The notes beneath the pieces were generated by a model. That model was given only the letters and a program-made list of their open reading frames with translations, did no database searches and had not been told where the DNA came from. Position numbers and translations under genes: made by a program. This document shows positions 33,630 through 44,581 of a stretch of 64,000 nucleotides of DNA, piece by piece. Every line of letters starts with the position of its first letter. Position 1 is the stretch's first letter. Source of the stretch: Hymenopus coronatus (lineage: Eukaryota > Arthropoda > Insecta > Mantodea > Hymenopodidae); NCBI GenBank assembly GCA_030762935.1, contig CM060899.1, positions 59,446,501 through 59,510,500 on the forward strand, given 5' to 3'.

Positions 33630-33900
33630 TTTCAATTTTCATGTTAATAATGATTGTTGTCTTTGCATGTTCCTTTGCATGTTCCTTTATCGCATTTCAT
33701 AATGTCGGCAGCGGAGCACTTTCGAACATAACATTTTGTGAGACATTGAGAATGATGGAAAAAGCTTATGGTGAAGCAGCGATGAAGAAAACCCAGGTGT
33801 ATGAATGGCTTAAACGTTTCAGTCAAGATTTTCGAACACAGTGGCAGAAGTGTGGCTCTGCGGAAGGGAAATATTTTGAAGGAAATGTTAAGTAAATTGC
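33630..33900 (+). pseudogene. mariner transposase, N terminus joined to C terminus
   Basis: The frame reads TLRMMEKAYGEAAMKKTQVY and EWLKRFSQDFR, a mariner helix-turn-helix segment. It jumps directly to QWQKCGSAEGKYFEG, which resembles the mariner C terminus. The whole DDD catalytic region is deleted. The inverted arm on the other strand (about 34300-34480) carries the same N-terminal segment with frameshifts. Confidence 0.75.
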
Positions 33901-33930
33901 GTTATGGTAACTTGTTCCTGTGTTATTTAC

Positions 33931-34182
33931 GTCGCCCTCCGTGGTGTAATAGTTAGCATGCCAACCCGGCGGAGGACCATGGATTTTTTTCGGGCGTAAA
34001 AATTCTTAGCATGGAAGGGAAGTAAAGCCGTGGGTCCCGTGTCGTAGATTTACGGCACGTAAAGGAACCTCAAGCCTGATAGAGCCCTCTGAGCAAAATT
34101 AAGCGGTTTTTCACGCCCAGTATAGAATGGGACGCTGAGAACCATAGCAGTTAAAGAGCGTCCATAAATAAAACGCCATTTT
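33931..34182 (+). mobile_element. SINE A with perfect TSD, inside the fold-back mariner
   Basis: TGTGTTATTTAC occurs at 33919-33930 and 34183-34194. The head starts GTCGCCCTCCGTGGTGTAAT but has lost the D-to-T region between GTTAGCATGCC and AACCCGGCGGAGG, so an intact B box is missing. Confidence 0.9.
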
Positions 34183-34660
34183 TGTGTTATTTACACATTC
34201 CTGGAACTTTTTTTAATGTAGTATATGTAAATAATGGTGTAAAGAGACTAGAAGCACTCCAGGAAACCATTTTCACATGCCCTTGTCGCATGTACAGAAA
34301 TGTCTTCAGCGTTCTAAAATCTTGACTGAAACGTTTATGCCATTTATCGCTGCTTCACCATAAGCTTCTTACATTATTCTCAATGTCACTGAGCGAGTTT
34401 TGTTTAACAAATACAAATCTTTATGTTCCAACGAGCTCCGTTCCCGACATTATGAAATGCGATTAAGGAAGTGCATATATAACAAAAACTAGTTTGTCAA
34501 GCAAACGCAACACTCATTATTAGCATGAAAATTGAAATGAGGTGTTGTCATGGACGTTACCAACACCTACAGATAAAATATCCTTTACTTTAGTATACAT
34601 TAAAGACAATCTAGGATTATATTAGAAAAATCTCAAGGGACTTCTGAATCATCCTGTATA

Positions 34661-34865
34661 AGTTGGAGCGAGCTGCATATGATTTACTGGACTTCGCTGG
34701 AAGAACCTGTCTCTTGTGTTTAAAACAGCTTCCATTTTAAACCAGGTGAACAAATGCAAGAGGCCTAAATAAGGTGTAACATGACGGAGCCGTTCCTAAT
34801 TATAATATTTGTAAAGCCTATTTATTCCGCTTGTTACGTTTTGGATCTACTTGCTCAAGGTATAC
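34661..34865. other. Unassigned stretch of intron 1
   Basis: Nothing is recognised between the fold-back mariner and the next H1. Confidence 0.35.
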
Positions 34866-35595
34866 GTTACTTCCTCTAGAAGTACTGTGTACATAGTGCA
34901 TAGAGAAGGTATTGTATTGCACCCAAAAATTCGATACCGAGATTACACCGGAAATACATGTTTTGAGACCCCCTGAATAAAAAAGTAGGAAAATAACAGC
35001 GCATGCGCGCGCGTGTGCGGACAGCATGGCTCAAAAACGAAAAGACCGTTAAATACCAAACTTGGTATTTAGGCTTAGTATCTTCTAGGGATGCGACACA
35101 AAGATTCTGAAGAAAATTCCCCCCACCTCAAACTACCCTTTACATAGAAACATTTTCGAAAATGTTGATTTTCTCAAAAATGGTTGTAACGATTTTGATT
35201 CAAATACCACATATTAAAGCCATTTCCATCACAAATAAAATGTATATCTTTGAATTTTCTGGGTATAGCTTCTAAAAACCTCTTTATTCCGGATGAATTC
35301 TGCTGAATTTTGCATAACTAGTAAACCGTAAGAGATAGACAAAAACTTACCACACAAAAATGTAGATCTCGTTAAAATGACAATTTATGTTATATGCAAT
35401 TTTTTCGTGAAGCTTAGCATTTTAGAGATATTTCTTGTTATTAGTTTCAGCTTTAAAACACACCTTTCTCACACGGGAATTTGTCAACTCCTGTCCATAG
35501 AAGCAAAGTAACTTAAGTCACATAGTAACCAGATTTTGACTATCACTTTAACCTATGCTACTCCCCTATTTCCCTTGTACTTGCACATCAGATTT
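34866..35595 (-). repeat. H1 repeat, nearly complete copy
   Basis: It starts ACTTCCTCTAGAAGTACTGT. The microsatellite place reads GCGCATGCGCGCGCGTGTGC. Near the end it jumps from CTTGTACTTGC to ACATCAGATT, deleting the subterminal motif. Confidence 0.8.
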
Positions 35596-35601
35596 TTTTT
35601 T

Positions 35602-36330
35602 TTACTTTCTCTATACGAACTATGCATATAGTTTATAGAGAAGCTATTGTATTGTACCAAAAAATTCGATACCGTGATTTCACCGGAAATGTTTTGAGAC
35701 GCCCTGAATCCAAAAAAAGTCATTTTTAGAAAAATGTCCGTGTGTGTGTGGGGGGGGGGGGAGCAGCATAGCGCAAAAACGAAAGGACCTTTATAGCCCA
35801 TACTTGGTATCTAAGTTTGGTATCTTCCAAGGATGCGACACGAAGATTTTCAAGAAAACCCCCCACCCCAAACTACCCTTTACATGGCACTTTTTTCGAA
35901 AATGTTGTATTTCTTAAAAATTGCTCTAACGGTTTTTATTAAAATATCGTATATTAAAGATATTTACCTGACAAATAAAATGTATATTTTGAATTTTCTG
36001 GGAATAGCCTCTGAAGACTACTTTATTCTGAGTGAATTTTACGGAATTTTGCATAACTGCTAAACCGTAAGAAATGGACAAAAACTAACTCACAAAAAAT
36101 GTAGAGCACATTAAAACACACAATTTATCTTGTATACACTTTTATCGTGGAGCTGATAGTTTTTTAGGTATTCCTTGTTTTTGGTTTTAGCTTTGAAAAA
36201 CTCATACAGGAATTTGTGAACTCCTGTACAAACAAAGGAACTTCATTCACATACAAACCAGCTTTTGACTATCACTTTAACCCCTTGTTTCGCTTCTACT
36301 TACAAGGAAGCACGTAATAAGACTATTACC
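35602..36330 (-). repeat. H1 repeat, nearly complete, tandem to previous copy
   Basis: It starts ACTTTCTCTATACGAACTAT and has GTGTGTGTG followed by a G run near 35740-35761. It stops at GTAATAAGACTATT, before the subterminal end. Confidence 0.8.
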
Positions 36331-36575
36331 TGCACTCGACGAAGGTGTGGACGGTTCAAGAATAAATTGGTGGCACCTTTACGACCGGTTTTGCAACACT
36401 TTCCTTCGCAAGTAGCCTTATCTCAGCAGAGAAGATAACAAAACTACGTTAATTTCTACAAGGGCTTGTGATAATATTATTTCTGTTAGGTTTAGTCTGA
36501 ACAAATAGAACGGAAGCTGTTTACTCGAGTCGTTTTATGGCCTTAGCACTAGCAACGGCCTCGCCGTTTGTTTTT
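36331..36575. other. Unassigned stretch of intron 1
   Basis: A moderately GC-rich segment with no recognised family. Confidence 0.35.
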
Positions 36576-37518
36576 TTACTTTTTCTACCACACAGTAAGT
36601 AGGAGAAGTATTGCATTTCACCCAAAAATTCATCATCGGGATTTCAACAAAATATGTGTTTTCAGAAAAATATCCGACGTGTTCCTCATCTCTGTAACAC
36701 ATTATTGTTAAAAAGCGTATTCTTCTATCTACATCAGGCAAATCGAAATAAACATTAGCAGAAATTGTCATTACTTGTAAGTAGATAAGCTAAAATCTAA
36801 TGTGATCTATTCACGTGATGTCCTCTAGCAGTTTGATAAATAAACCTTTTATTCAAAACATTAAGCCGTTTTCTATATCATACTAATCAAGATAAAGGCA
36901 GAAATATTCTTATTGCTAGCTTCCTTGTAAGTAGAACGGAAATAAACAAATGCAGGCTAGAGCGCTTTTATTTAAGAACTGGTCACTATGTGAAAAAATT
37001 GAAATTCCAATCTCTTTGCTTGCCAAGAGTAAAGAAACGAGAAGAAAGATGACTTCCCATTTGAGAAAAGTTTAAGTACCTGATATTGAAACCAATATTC
37101 CGGAATATCTCGAAAACCGTAAGAGATAGACAAAAACGTACTACATAAGTGTAGATCTCTTAAAAATCACAATTTGTCACATTTTTTTCGTGGAGTTGAC
37201 CATTTCTGAGATACTCCTTGTTATTGTTTTCAGTTTTAAACTATGTTAACGTTATTCAAACGGGGCCACCTTTCGTTTCATTTCTCTTTTGTATTCTGCT
37301 GGTAATGCAAAGCGAACGGAACTTGCACATAGAAACCACATATTAAAACATTTGACTACCGCTTTAGCCAATGTATTCCCTTATTTCCCTTCTACTTATA
37401 AAGAATTAAGTAATATGACAAGTAATGGTAATATTTATCTTCTTAGCATGATGTAGATAAAAAAGTACTCTTTTGTAAAACCTTTAGAGAAAGTCATGTC
37501 AATGGAGCACATCAGAGT
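36576..37518. repeat. Diverged H1 fragments in both orientations
   Basis: A hairpin-end stub (-) lies near 36576-36660, TCTGATG-half pieces (+) at about 36662-36790 and 36795-37110, and a minus-strand piece at 37115-37514 ending GTCATGTCAATGGAGCACA. Confidence 0.65.
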
Positions 37519-38268
37519 TTTACTTTCTCTACACGTACTACGTACATAGTGTATAAAGAAGGTATTGTAATGCACCCAAAAATTGGATACCGAGATTTCA
37601 CCGGAGATACATGTTTTGAGACCCCCTGAATCCAAAAGGAATTTTTAGAAAACTGTGTGTGGGGGGAGGCAGAATAGCTCAAAAACGAAAACACCGCTAA
37701 AAACCAAACTTAGTATTTAGGTTTAGTGTCTTCCAAGGATGCGACACGAAGATTTTCAAGAAAATCCCCCCACCCCAAACTACTCTTTACATGGAACTTT
37801 TTTTCGAAAATTTTGATATTCTCAAAGGATTTTTATTTAAATATCGTACATTAAAGATATTTACCTGACAAATAAAATGTGTATCTCGAATTTTCTGGGA
37901 ATAGCCTCTGAAGACTTAATTTATTCTGGATTTTACGGAATTTTGCATAACTGCTAAACTATATTGGATGGACAAAAACTTACCACACAAAAAAATGTAG
38001 AGCACGTTATAACACACAATTTATGTTATATATATCCTTTTTTTCGTAGAGTTAATCGTTTTTAAAATACACCTTGTTTTTGGTTTTAGCTTTAAAAAAC
38101 TTATACTTTTCTCATACAGGAATATGTCAACTCCTGTCCACACAACAAAGGAACTTCAGTCACATAGCTTTTGACTATCACTTTAACCTATGGTACTCCC
38201 TTATTTCGCTTCTCCCTTCTTTGTTGCGTAGATGTTGAGATAATCATGTGAATGTAACATATCATTTT
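37519..38268 (-). repeat. H1 repeat ending 29 bp before exon 2
   Basis: It starts ACTTTCTCTACACGTACTAC and ends GTAACATATCATTTT. Its terminal T run passes directly into the pyrimidine-rich tract and 3' splice site of exon 2 at 38297. Confidence 0.85.
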
Positions 38269-38297
38269 TTTTTATTTATTGTTTCTTTGTTTTCTAG

Positions 38298-38409
38298 AGA
38301 ATGAGGAGTGAAATACCAATGAGTCCTGAGCAGCTTGAAGCAGTGTTCGAGTCTCTGGATGCAGAACATAACGGTTATCTAACTATCGAGCAGTTTCTTT
38401 CAGGATTTG
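38298..38409 (+). CDS. CRACR2A/EFCAB4-like protein, coding exon 2 (EF-hand 2)
   Basis: Residues 47-83 plus the first base of Gly84. The reading RMRSEIPMSPEQLEAVFESL is very close to the human CRACR2A/B segment between EF-hands 1 and 2 and is the strongest identity evidence for the gene. EF loop 2 is residues 67-78, DAEHNGYLTIEQ. Position 12 is Gln where the human protein has Glu (DADGNGYLTPQE), so the bidentate Ca2+ ligand is missing or displaced to position 11. The 3' splice site is TTTTCTAG and the donor TTTG/GTAAGT, phase 1. Confidence 0.9.
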
Positions 38410-39506
38410 GTAAGTTGTCCGTTTATGATTGAGTTTATTTACTAACATAGGTAAGAACTCCAAATTTTGTTTATGGGTTTGTACTGGCATATCTTTAATT
38501 TTGTCCATTAATTTTTGACGTGGGTTAGGCAACTTCACTTTGGCTACATTAAACTGTACTGAAGTATTAAATGTGCCTTTTGACCATCAGCATTACATCG
38601 CTCAATTTGAGCAGATGTACTGGCATTCATAAGCTCATTTGTCTCTACTAACTTGGTCAGTGTATTTTAAAATTTAGTACTTCCAAATTTTATCAATAAT
38701 CCTTAATTTCACTTAAGGTTTAGACCTACATGAAATAAATTTCTCTAAGCGTGTAGTTCTATGCTGTCACAGTGTAGACTGCCAGTTTCAGCCAACATCT
38801 GGAGAATAAAAGCTCTTGGCCGCTGAGGACACTTATCATACCACAAACAGCCCCTTCAAAACCACAATAACCTCCATATACTCAAAGCTAACTTCTTAGC
38901 TGCTTCAACTGCCTTATCATGTTTGCAGTCATTCACTGCTTTCTTTGTTCCACCAGCTATCATTCACCAAGCATTCATTTGCTATTACTATTTGCCCATT
39001 ACCATAGCTAGGAAGTTGTACCAATTTCCTTATGCAGAGTAAGAGCGGCCAGGTTTGGCAATACCATGCGGCGCTACTTGCATGAGCAAAGGTCAATGTA
39101 GAGTGCAACCCATTAATGCAAAACAGATGCCACTGCTTAATACAGAACAACGTCTGTAGGAAAGCTTTGGAATAAAATATTGTTTTGTTCAAATGCGAGC
39201 AAAATTAATTTTAAAACCATAGTAAGTTTTCTAGCAGAGTACTTATTCATGTAATTATTTAGAAATCGATGGAGTTCTAGTAAACCAACTGTCAAATGTC
39301 TAGTAACAGATCAGCTTCACAGAAGCATATTATTGATTGCAAATTTGTTCAGAAAGTTACCCACAACTATCTCACTGTTAAAGTCCAGAGGTATGGAGCT
39401 GAACTGAGTCTATGCGGCATGTGGAAGAACTGCCAAGGCGGATCTATCTATCCATGAGCATCCTACCTGAAATAAAGATGAAAATGTACAGTGTAATTGA
39501 AAAAAA
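38410..39506. other. Intron 2, first part: unassigned
   Basis: About 1.1 kb without H1 or SINE. Several short minus-strand frames (for example 38929-39192) look like decayed coding sequence, possibly a transposable element, but no domain can be named. Confidence 0.4.
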
Positions 39507-40378
39507 TCTTATGTGTTCCATTCACATGACTTTCTCTATATCTCTGCAACAAAGTATTGTTAAAAAGCGTATGCTTCTATTTACTTCATACTAATCGAGA
39601 AAAAATCAGCCGAAACAGTCTTATTACTTGCTTCCTTGTAAATAGAAGCGAAATAAGGGAGTACTGTTGGTTAAAGTAATGGTCAAAAGTTGGTTGCTAT
39701 GTGACTGAAATTCCTTTGTTTGTATGGACCTGAATTGTTAAATTCCTGTATGAGAAAAGAATGTTTATAAAGCTGAAAGCAAAAAACAAGGCGTAACTAA
39801 AAAACGATCAACTCCCCCAAAAAAAATGTATATAACATAAATTGTGTGTTTTAAGGTGGTCTACATTTTTTGTGTTGTAAGTTTTTGTCCATCTCTTACG
39901 GTTTAGCAGTTATGCAAAATTCCGAAAATTTCATCCAGGATAAAGTAGTCTTCAGAGGCTATTCCCAGAAAATTCAAAATATACATTTTATACTTCAGGT
40001 AAATATCTTTAATATACAAAATTTTAATCAAAATCGTTTGAGCCATTTTTGAGAAAATCAAAATTTCTGAAAAAAAAATTCCATGTAAAGGGTAGTTTGG
40101 GGTGGGGGGATTTTTCTCAAAATCTTGGTGTCGCATCCCTGGAAGATACTAAACTGAAATACCAACTTTGGTATTTTACCGACTTTTCGTTTTTGAGCTA
40201 TCGTGTTCACGGACACACGCACACATACACACACGGACCTTTTTCTGAAAATGTTTTTTTTTTATACAGGGGACCCTAAAACATATATTTCCGGTGAAAT
40301 CTCGGTATCGAATTTTTGGGTGGAGTGCAACACCTTCTCTATATACTATGTACACAGTACGTATAGAGAAAGTAAAAA
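39507..40378 (+). repeat. H1 repeat, complete copy
   Basis: It starts TCTTATGTGTTCCATTCACA and ends with the hairpin CTATATACTATGTACACAGT and GAGAAAGTAAAAA. The microsatellite is short (CACGCACACATACACACAC). Confidence 0.9.
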
Positions 40379-40414
40379 TACTGGGTTCAGTATGATGTAT
40401 CACATTTAAGCTGC

Positions 40415-40640
40415 GCTTATAGATCCCAACAAATGCTATTTCTTGGTGTTGCGGAAACGGAACTGATAAAATATTTCAAATATGCCCCGATCACATCATG
40501 CGAAGTGGAACCAACTTTTTCGCATTATACTCGTACATTTTGCTTGTCGGAAATAAGGTTTTCATTTGAAAGGCTTCAGAAGTACACATAGTTTTCAGCA
40601 ATACAGCTGCAGATGTAGTAAGAATCTGAAGATATTTAAT
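40415..40640 (+). pseudogene. hAT transposase, C-terminal dimerisation fragment
   Basis: Translation gives ELIKYFKYAPITSCEVEPTF, then SHYTRTFCLSEIRFSFERLQ and KYT followed by a stop. Y-x-PIT-S-x-x-VER-FS and the following F..L.KY are typical of the C-terminal hAT dimerisation region. Arg of the VERxFS motif is Pro here. No inverted repeats were found for it. Confidence 0.7.
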
Positions 40641-40725
40641 AAACTAATTTTATTATTTGGATATTATTTAACATTCGATCAGTAAGTATTTCAATCTGTG
40701 TTATAATTGTTTGGGTGTTTTCATA

Positions 40726-40727
<2 letters not shown>

Positions 40728-40779
<52 letters not shown>
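40728..40779. repeat. (TA)n microsatellite
   Basis: An uninterrupted AT dinucleotide run of about 25 units. Confidence 0.97.
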
Positions 40780-40783
<4 letters not shown>

Positions 40784-40879
40784 CAGTTAGTCACCCTTAT
40801 ATATGTAATAATTTGTGTGTTGTACACACTTACTATCTAAATCGGTGTGCTTATATCAATGTCTCATAAGTCATTTTTG

Positions 40880-41456
40880 TTCTCTAGAAAAAATACTGTT
40901 TACTTGACAACCTCCCGGGGGCGTTCTTATCAATGACTTGTTTTGATGCGGCGAGACGGTCGGTCGCCAAACATGTAAGGAACGGCGAACGGTACGAACT
41001 TCCTAGCTCTGCTTATTACTATTCCCAATCCTCAATATTGTGACCTCATCGTCCGTTTGTGCGCTGCCCAGGTTCGCTTTGATATGTGACGCATCGCATC
41101 GGATGCATAAACAGTAGGAAGACCGATGCAATGGTAACAGGAACCTTCGGACATCATGATTCTCCTCGATATTCGAGATGTTTCTCCAAACTTCAACTTC
41201 TAGAAGATTGCAGGAAGATCTGTTGTTTTAGCTATAAAAGGAGGAAGGATTGCAGTGCAGGGGAGTTTTGTTGTGTTGTGAATTGTAGAGTGCTGAGTGA
41301 GTGACTGTAGTGTTAGCATGCAGTAGTGCGCGAGCTATGGATGACATGCAGTCATAAACTGCCTACACGTTGAAATGTCGAGTGAATTGTTTGCACAGTG
41401 AATCAAAGACTGTATTTGTAACTAATTGTTGAGTCAATAAAGGTATGTAACAGTAT
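40880..41456 (+). mobile_element. Possible solo LTR
   Basis: A GC-richer block containing GCTATAAAAGGAGGAAGG (TATA-like) near 41230 and AATAAAGG about 200 bp later, the layout of an LTR. It ends near GTATGTAACA. No target-site duplication or internal retroelement sequence was seen, so the call is weak. Confidence 0.3.
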
Positions 41457-41802
41457 CAGTAATTAAATGGAAATAATATCTCCACCATTAATGATCCTGT
41501 ATATTATTGTTGTAAACATTTTCTTGTTTTTATTTTTTTATTTAAAATATTCTGATAATTTTATTTAAAATATGATTAAATCACACATGATTTTTAGTCT
41601 TTATTTAAAACACAATAAAGCCTGATCCAACTAAGAACTGAAAATAATTATACTTCACATTGGACCTGATGTTTGATTCTTCTTAAGAAAAATCATTAAA
41701 CACCCATTATAAACATCCAAATATTTCAGCCAAACTGCTGGGTACAGTAGCTGGACATTTTTATGAAAAAGTTATGACATAATATGACATTTTTAATTAC
41801 AG

Positions 41803-41896
41803 GAACTTTTGTAAGATCCGAAACAGAACTCTCATGTGGAGGATCTGAGGCACGAAATTTGCTGCAGCAAATAGAGGCCACTAATCTACTTCACAG
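41803..41896 (+). CDS. CRACR2A/EFCAB4-like protein, coding exon 3
   Basis: Completes Gly84 and encodes residues 85-114 (TFVRSETELSCGGSEARNLL...), then two bases of Ser115. This is the poorly conserved linker after the EF-hands. The 3' splice site is TTAATTACAG and the donor CAG/GTATTT. Only the matching phases (1 in, 2 out) and good splice sites support it; similarity to the family is low here. Confidence 0.75.
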
Positions 41897-42050
41897 GTAT
41901 TTATTCTGAAAACTTGAACAATAAACTATACATATATAAAACTGAACTGAATAAAGCAAGTTTTTTCACTTCCATGAATTACAGACCGATAATGCCAGGC
42001 ATGCTTAAGAAACAACTGCATGGTTTGAGGCAGTACCTTAGTGCTATTCT

Positions 42051-42595
42051 ATTACTTTCTCTACACGTACTATGTACTACATAGTGTATAGAAAAGGTGT
42101 TGTATTGCATCCAAAAATTTGATACCGAGATTTCACCGGAAATATATGTTTTGGGACCACCTGAGTCCCCAAAAATTTTTTTTTTAGAAAAAGGTCCATG
42201 TGTGTGTGCATTTTTGAAAAATGTTCCATGTAGTTGGAGTGGGCGGTTGTTTTTTAAATCTTCTAGTCTAATTCTTGGAAGATCCTGAACTTAAATACTA
42301 AGTTTGATGTTTAAGTGAGTTTTCATTTTTAAGCTATGCTGGCCATACCACAGACAGACAGACAGATAGACAGACAGACAGATAGACAGACAGACACACT
42401 CACTCACTCACTCACTCACACCACACCACACCACACACATTTTTCTAATTTTTTTTTTTTTGGGGGGGGGGGATTCAGGGAGTCTTAAAGCATGTAATTC
42501 CTGTGAATTCTCTGGAAAAAAAATTTGGGTGAAATACAATGACTACTCTATCTATGATGTACATTGTGCATACATGCTAGAGAAAGTAAAATTTA
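42051..42595. repeat. H1 inverted pair with CAGA and CACT microsatellites
   Basis: A minus-strand hairpin-end fragment (42051-42205) is followed by a plus-strand hairpin-end half (42210-42595). The latter has (CAGA)n and (CACT)n, then CCACA repeats, at 42352-42440, the usual microsatellite place, and a T/G run at 42447-42472. Confidence 0.8.
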
Positions 42596-43449
42596 ATCAG
42601 AATGGTGCACTGTAAAGCATGAATCTTGTGTCAATTGCAGCCTTTATAATACTATTAGCACAGCTCTATGTGATAAATTAATTACCTTTAATGAGGTACA
42701 TTAACTTGCTTAGAATCAGCTTCAACTTTATTTGCCTTAAACATCTTTTATACCTTTTTATTGCCAAGAATCTTTATTGGTTCTACTTTCTTTTGTTTTG
42801 CCTAGTGTTTCTATGCTCATATGTTTGTTAACATTATGAAATGATTGACCATACACATGTGCCTCTTTATTACGTTCTCTACAATCTAATATGTGCTTAA
42901 TAGATAGAGAATTGCATCCACTAAATAATTCAGTGTTGAGATTTCACCCAAAATATATGCAAATTTTGAGGTCCCATGAATCCAAAATGTAGTTAAATGT
43001 AAATAAAAAATAGGAAGAAAATGAAACTGGAAAGAAAATATTCCCTCTGATCCATGAAAACTTGCTTTGACAACTTTGGCCATAAATTGCCCAGGTTTGG
43101 CTAATTTCTTCGGTCAGATTCCAACATGGCAATATTCTTAAGAAATTTTTGTGCATTTTATTTTTCATTAGTTCTCTTAACTGTGCAGATTCTCCCAAAA
43201 TAAGGACCCAGTCTTCACCCCCACCTCAAAAAACAACAGATTCTTCTGCTAGTATTGTCAAACATTTTCTATGCTCTCCAGTCTCCCACTCTAAACCAAG
43301 CCATTCCTGATCTTTCCTTTCTCCCAAGGCAAGTATCTATGCCCCAATTTAATTTCATTTAATTTTCTATGCTTTGGAAGGCTTAATTTTACAATCCAAT
43401 TCAATTTCCTGTTGCTTATTCTATTAGTCTTCTTTTAATGTTGTTCTCT
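42596..43449. other. Intron 3, mostly unassigned
   Basis: AT-rich sequence. An H1 hairpin-end stub on the minus strand lies at about 42870-42992 (GATTTCACCCAAAATATATG). The rest is not recognised. Confidence 0.45.
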
Positions 43450-43740
43450 AACACCAGACGTTTGACAATAAAGTCATTTGTCTTCTTGAACTCCAATATT
43501 TTTCAGAGATATTTTCATGGTCAGCCACTGAAGCACAGATTTTGAGATGCTCCAAATCCATGTCTTGATCTGAGTTACACAGTGGACAGTTTGGAGATTG
43601 ATATATTCCAATCCTATACAGATGCTTGGCCTAACAGTCATGGCCTGTTGCCAATCCAAATGCAGCCACAGATAATTTGTGAGGTGAATCAGGAATTGAA
43701 TGAGGGTTTGCAAATAGGGAATTCCATTTTTTCCCTTTTA
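43450..43740 (-). pseudogene. Non-LTR retrotransposon C-terminal fragment
   Basis: The minus strand reads AAFGLATGHDC, a stop, AKHLYRIGIYQSPNCPLCNS, DQDMDLEHLKIC and SEKYWSSRRQM. This order (TGHDCLAxHLxRIGI, then a CPLC...H..C knuckle, then KYW..R) is the tail common after the RNase H region of arthropod Jockey/I-type non-LTR elements. It has stops and is truncated. Confidence 0.65.
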
Positions 43741-44079
43741 ATTATATTATCAGATTTTGTTTATTGAAATCTGTGTATATAGAATAAATGAATCTTTTGA
43801 CAGAGTAGTATGTAAATTTGGTGACTGGTCTGTAAGCCGCAATGCTGCCCTTCTTTTCATGTGTTTTGTCGTTTATTTCACCTCTTCATCATTCTGAATC
43901 CATGCCAATTCTCCTCAAATTTCTTTCCAGCTTAACTATACAGAAATACGAAAGAAAATTGAAATCATGAAATATTCTGTATATTCTTATTATTTACTCA
44001 ATTAACTTTTAATTATATGAGAGGGTCATTTCATTCCCCAACAAGCTGCCCATAATAAAAATGTAATATTTTATAATTT

Positions 44080-44171
44080 AAAATAAGAACTAAAGCTTTC
44101 CTGGCGACGTGTTAATTCAAAATCTTCTCGGGCTTCTAGCCTGGCTAGAAGCCCGAGAAGATTTTGAATTA
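44080..44171. mobile_element. Minimal Penelope-type palindrome with TSD
   Basis: A 92-bp insertion flanked by the perfect 12-bp duplication ATTTTATAATTT (44068-44079 and 44172-44183). Its outer 5' sequence CTTTCCTGGCGACGTGTTAA matches, inverted, the 3' end of 22950-23159. The inner part AATCTTCTCGGGCTTCTAGC is inverted on itself with almost no loop. It ends 53 bp before exon 4. Confidence 0.7.
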
Positions 44172-44223
44172 ATTTTATAATTTTATTGTTGGCTATAATA
44201 GATACTTCAATTTTGTTTTTCAG

Positions 44224-44392
44224 CTGCATGGATATTCTACGGCAGCTTTGTGAAATATTACAACTCTCAACAAATATGCCACTCCTGGAACAATTTTTGC
44301 GACAGCTTCTGGAAGATTTGGTCAGGATACATGATGAGCAGCATGTTCTGGAAGAGGCTCTTAGAACAAAAGATGAAGAGCATGAATTACGG
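44224..44392 (+). CDS. CRACR2A/EFCAB4-like protein, coding exon 4
   Basis: Completes Ser115 and encodes residues 116-171. It contains LLEQFLRQLLEDLVRIHDEQ and HVLEEALRTKDEEHELR, aligning with the human LLSNFEDFLTRIISQLQEAH...LECALKRK region where the coiled coil begins. The 3' splice site is TTTGTTTTTCAG and the donor CGG/GTAAGA, phase 0. Confidence 0.85.
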
Positions 44393-44515
44393 GTAAGAGT
44401 TCCTTTATATATACTAGAAGCTGAATTGAGTGAAAACAAAAAAATGTATATAATACCTATTTGGTAACAATGTTTCAAATATACATTTCTCTGAACTTGT
44501 TTGTAATATTTTCAG

Positions 44516-44581
44516 GTACAAGGGCTCTTTGAAGAAATGGAAGCACAGTTATCTGAGGAGAAGGAAAAACAAATCCTCCAG
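44516..44581 (+). CDS. CRACR2A/EFCAB4-like protein, coding exon 5
   Basis: Twenty-two residues (172-193), VQGLFEEMEAQLSEEKEKQI and LQ, matching the human IQHLYEEMEQQIKSEKEQFL. The intron before it is only 123 bp, the only intron of this gene without repeat expansion. Phase 0 on both sides. Confidence 0.88.

Larger units (their letters stand above)
33508..34660. mobile_element. Fold-back element built from two inverted mariner fragments
   Basis: The arms at about 33508-33900 and 34205-34660 are inverted copies that share TTTAATGTATA, AGTAAAGGATATTTT, GGTGTTGGTAACGTCCATGA, CATTTCATAATGTCGG and the mariner N-terminal coding segment. The ends share GATTCAKAAGTCCC beside TACAG. A SINE A sits in the middle. 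Confidence 0.7.
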
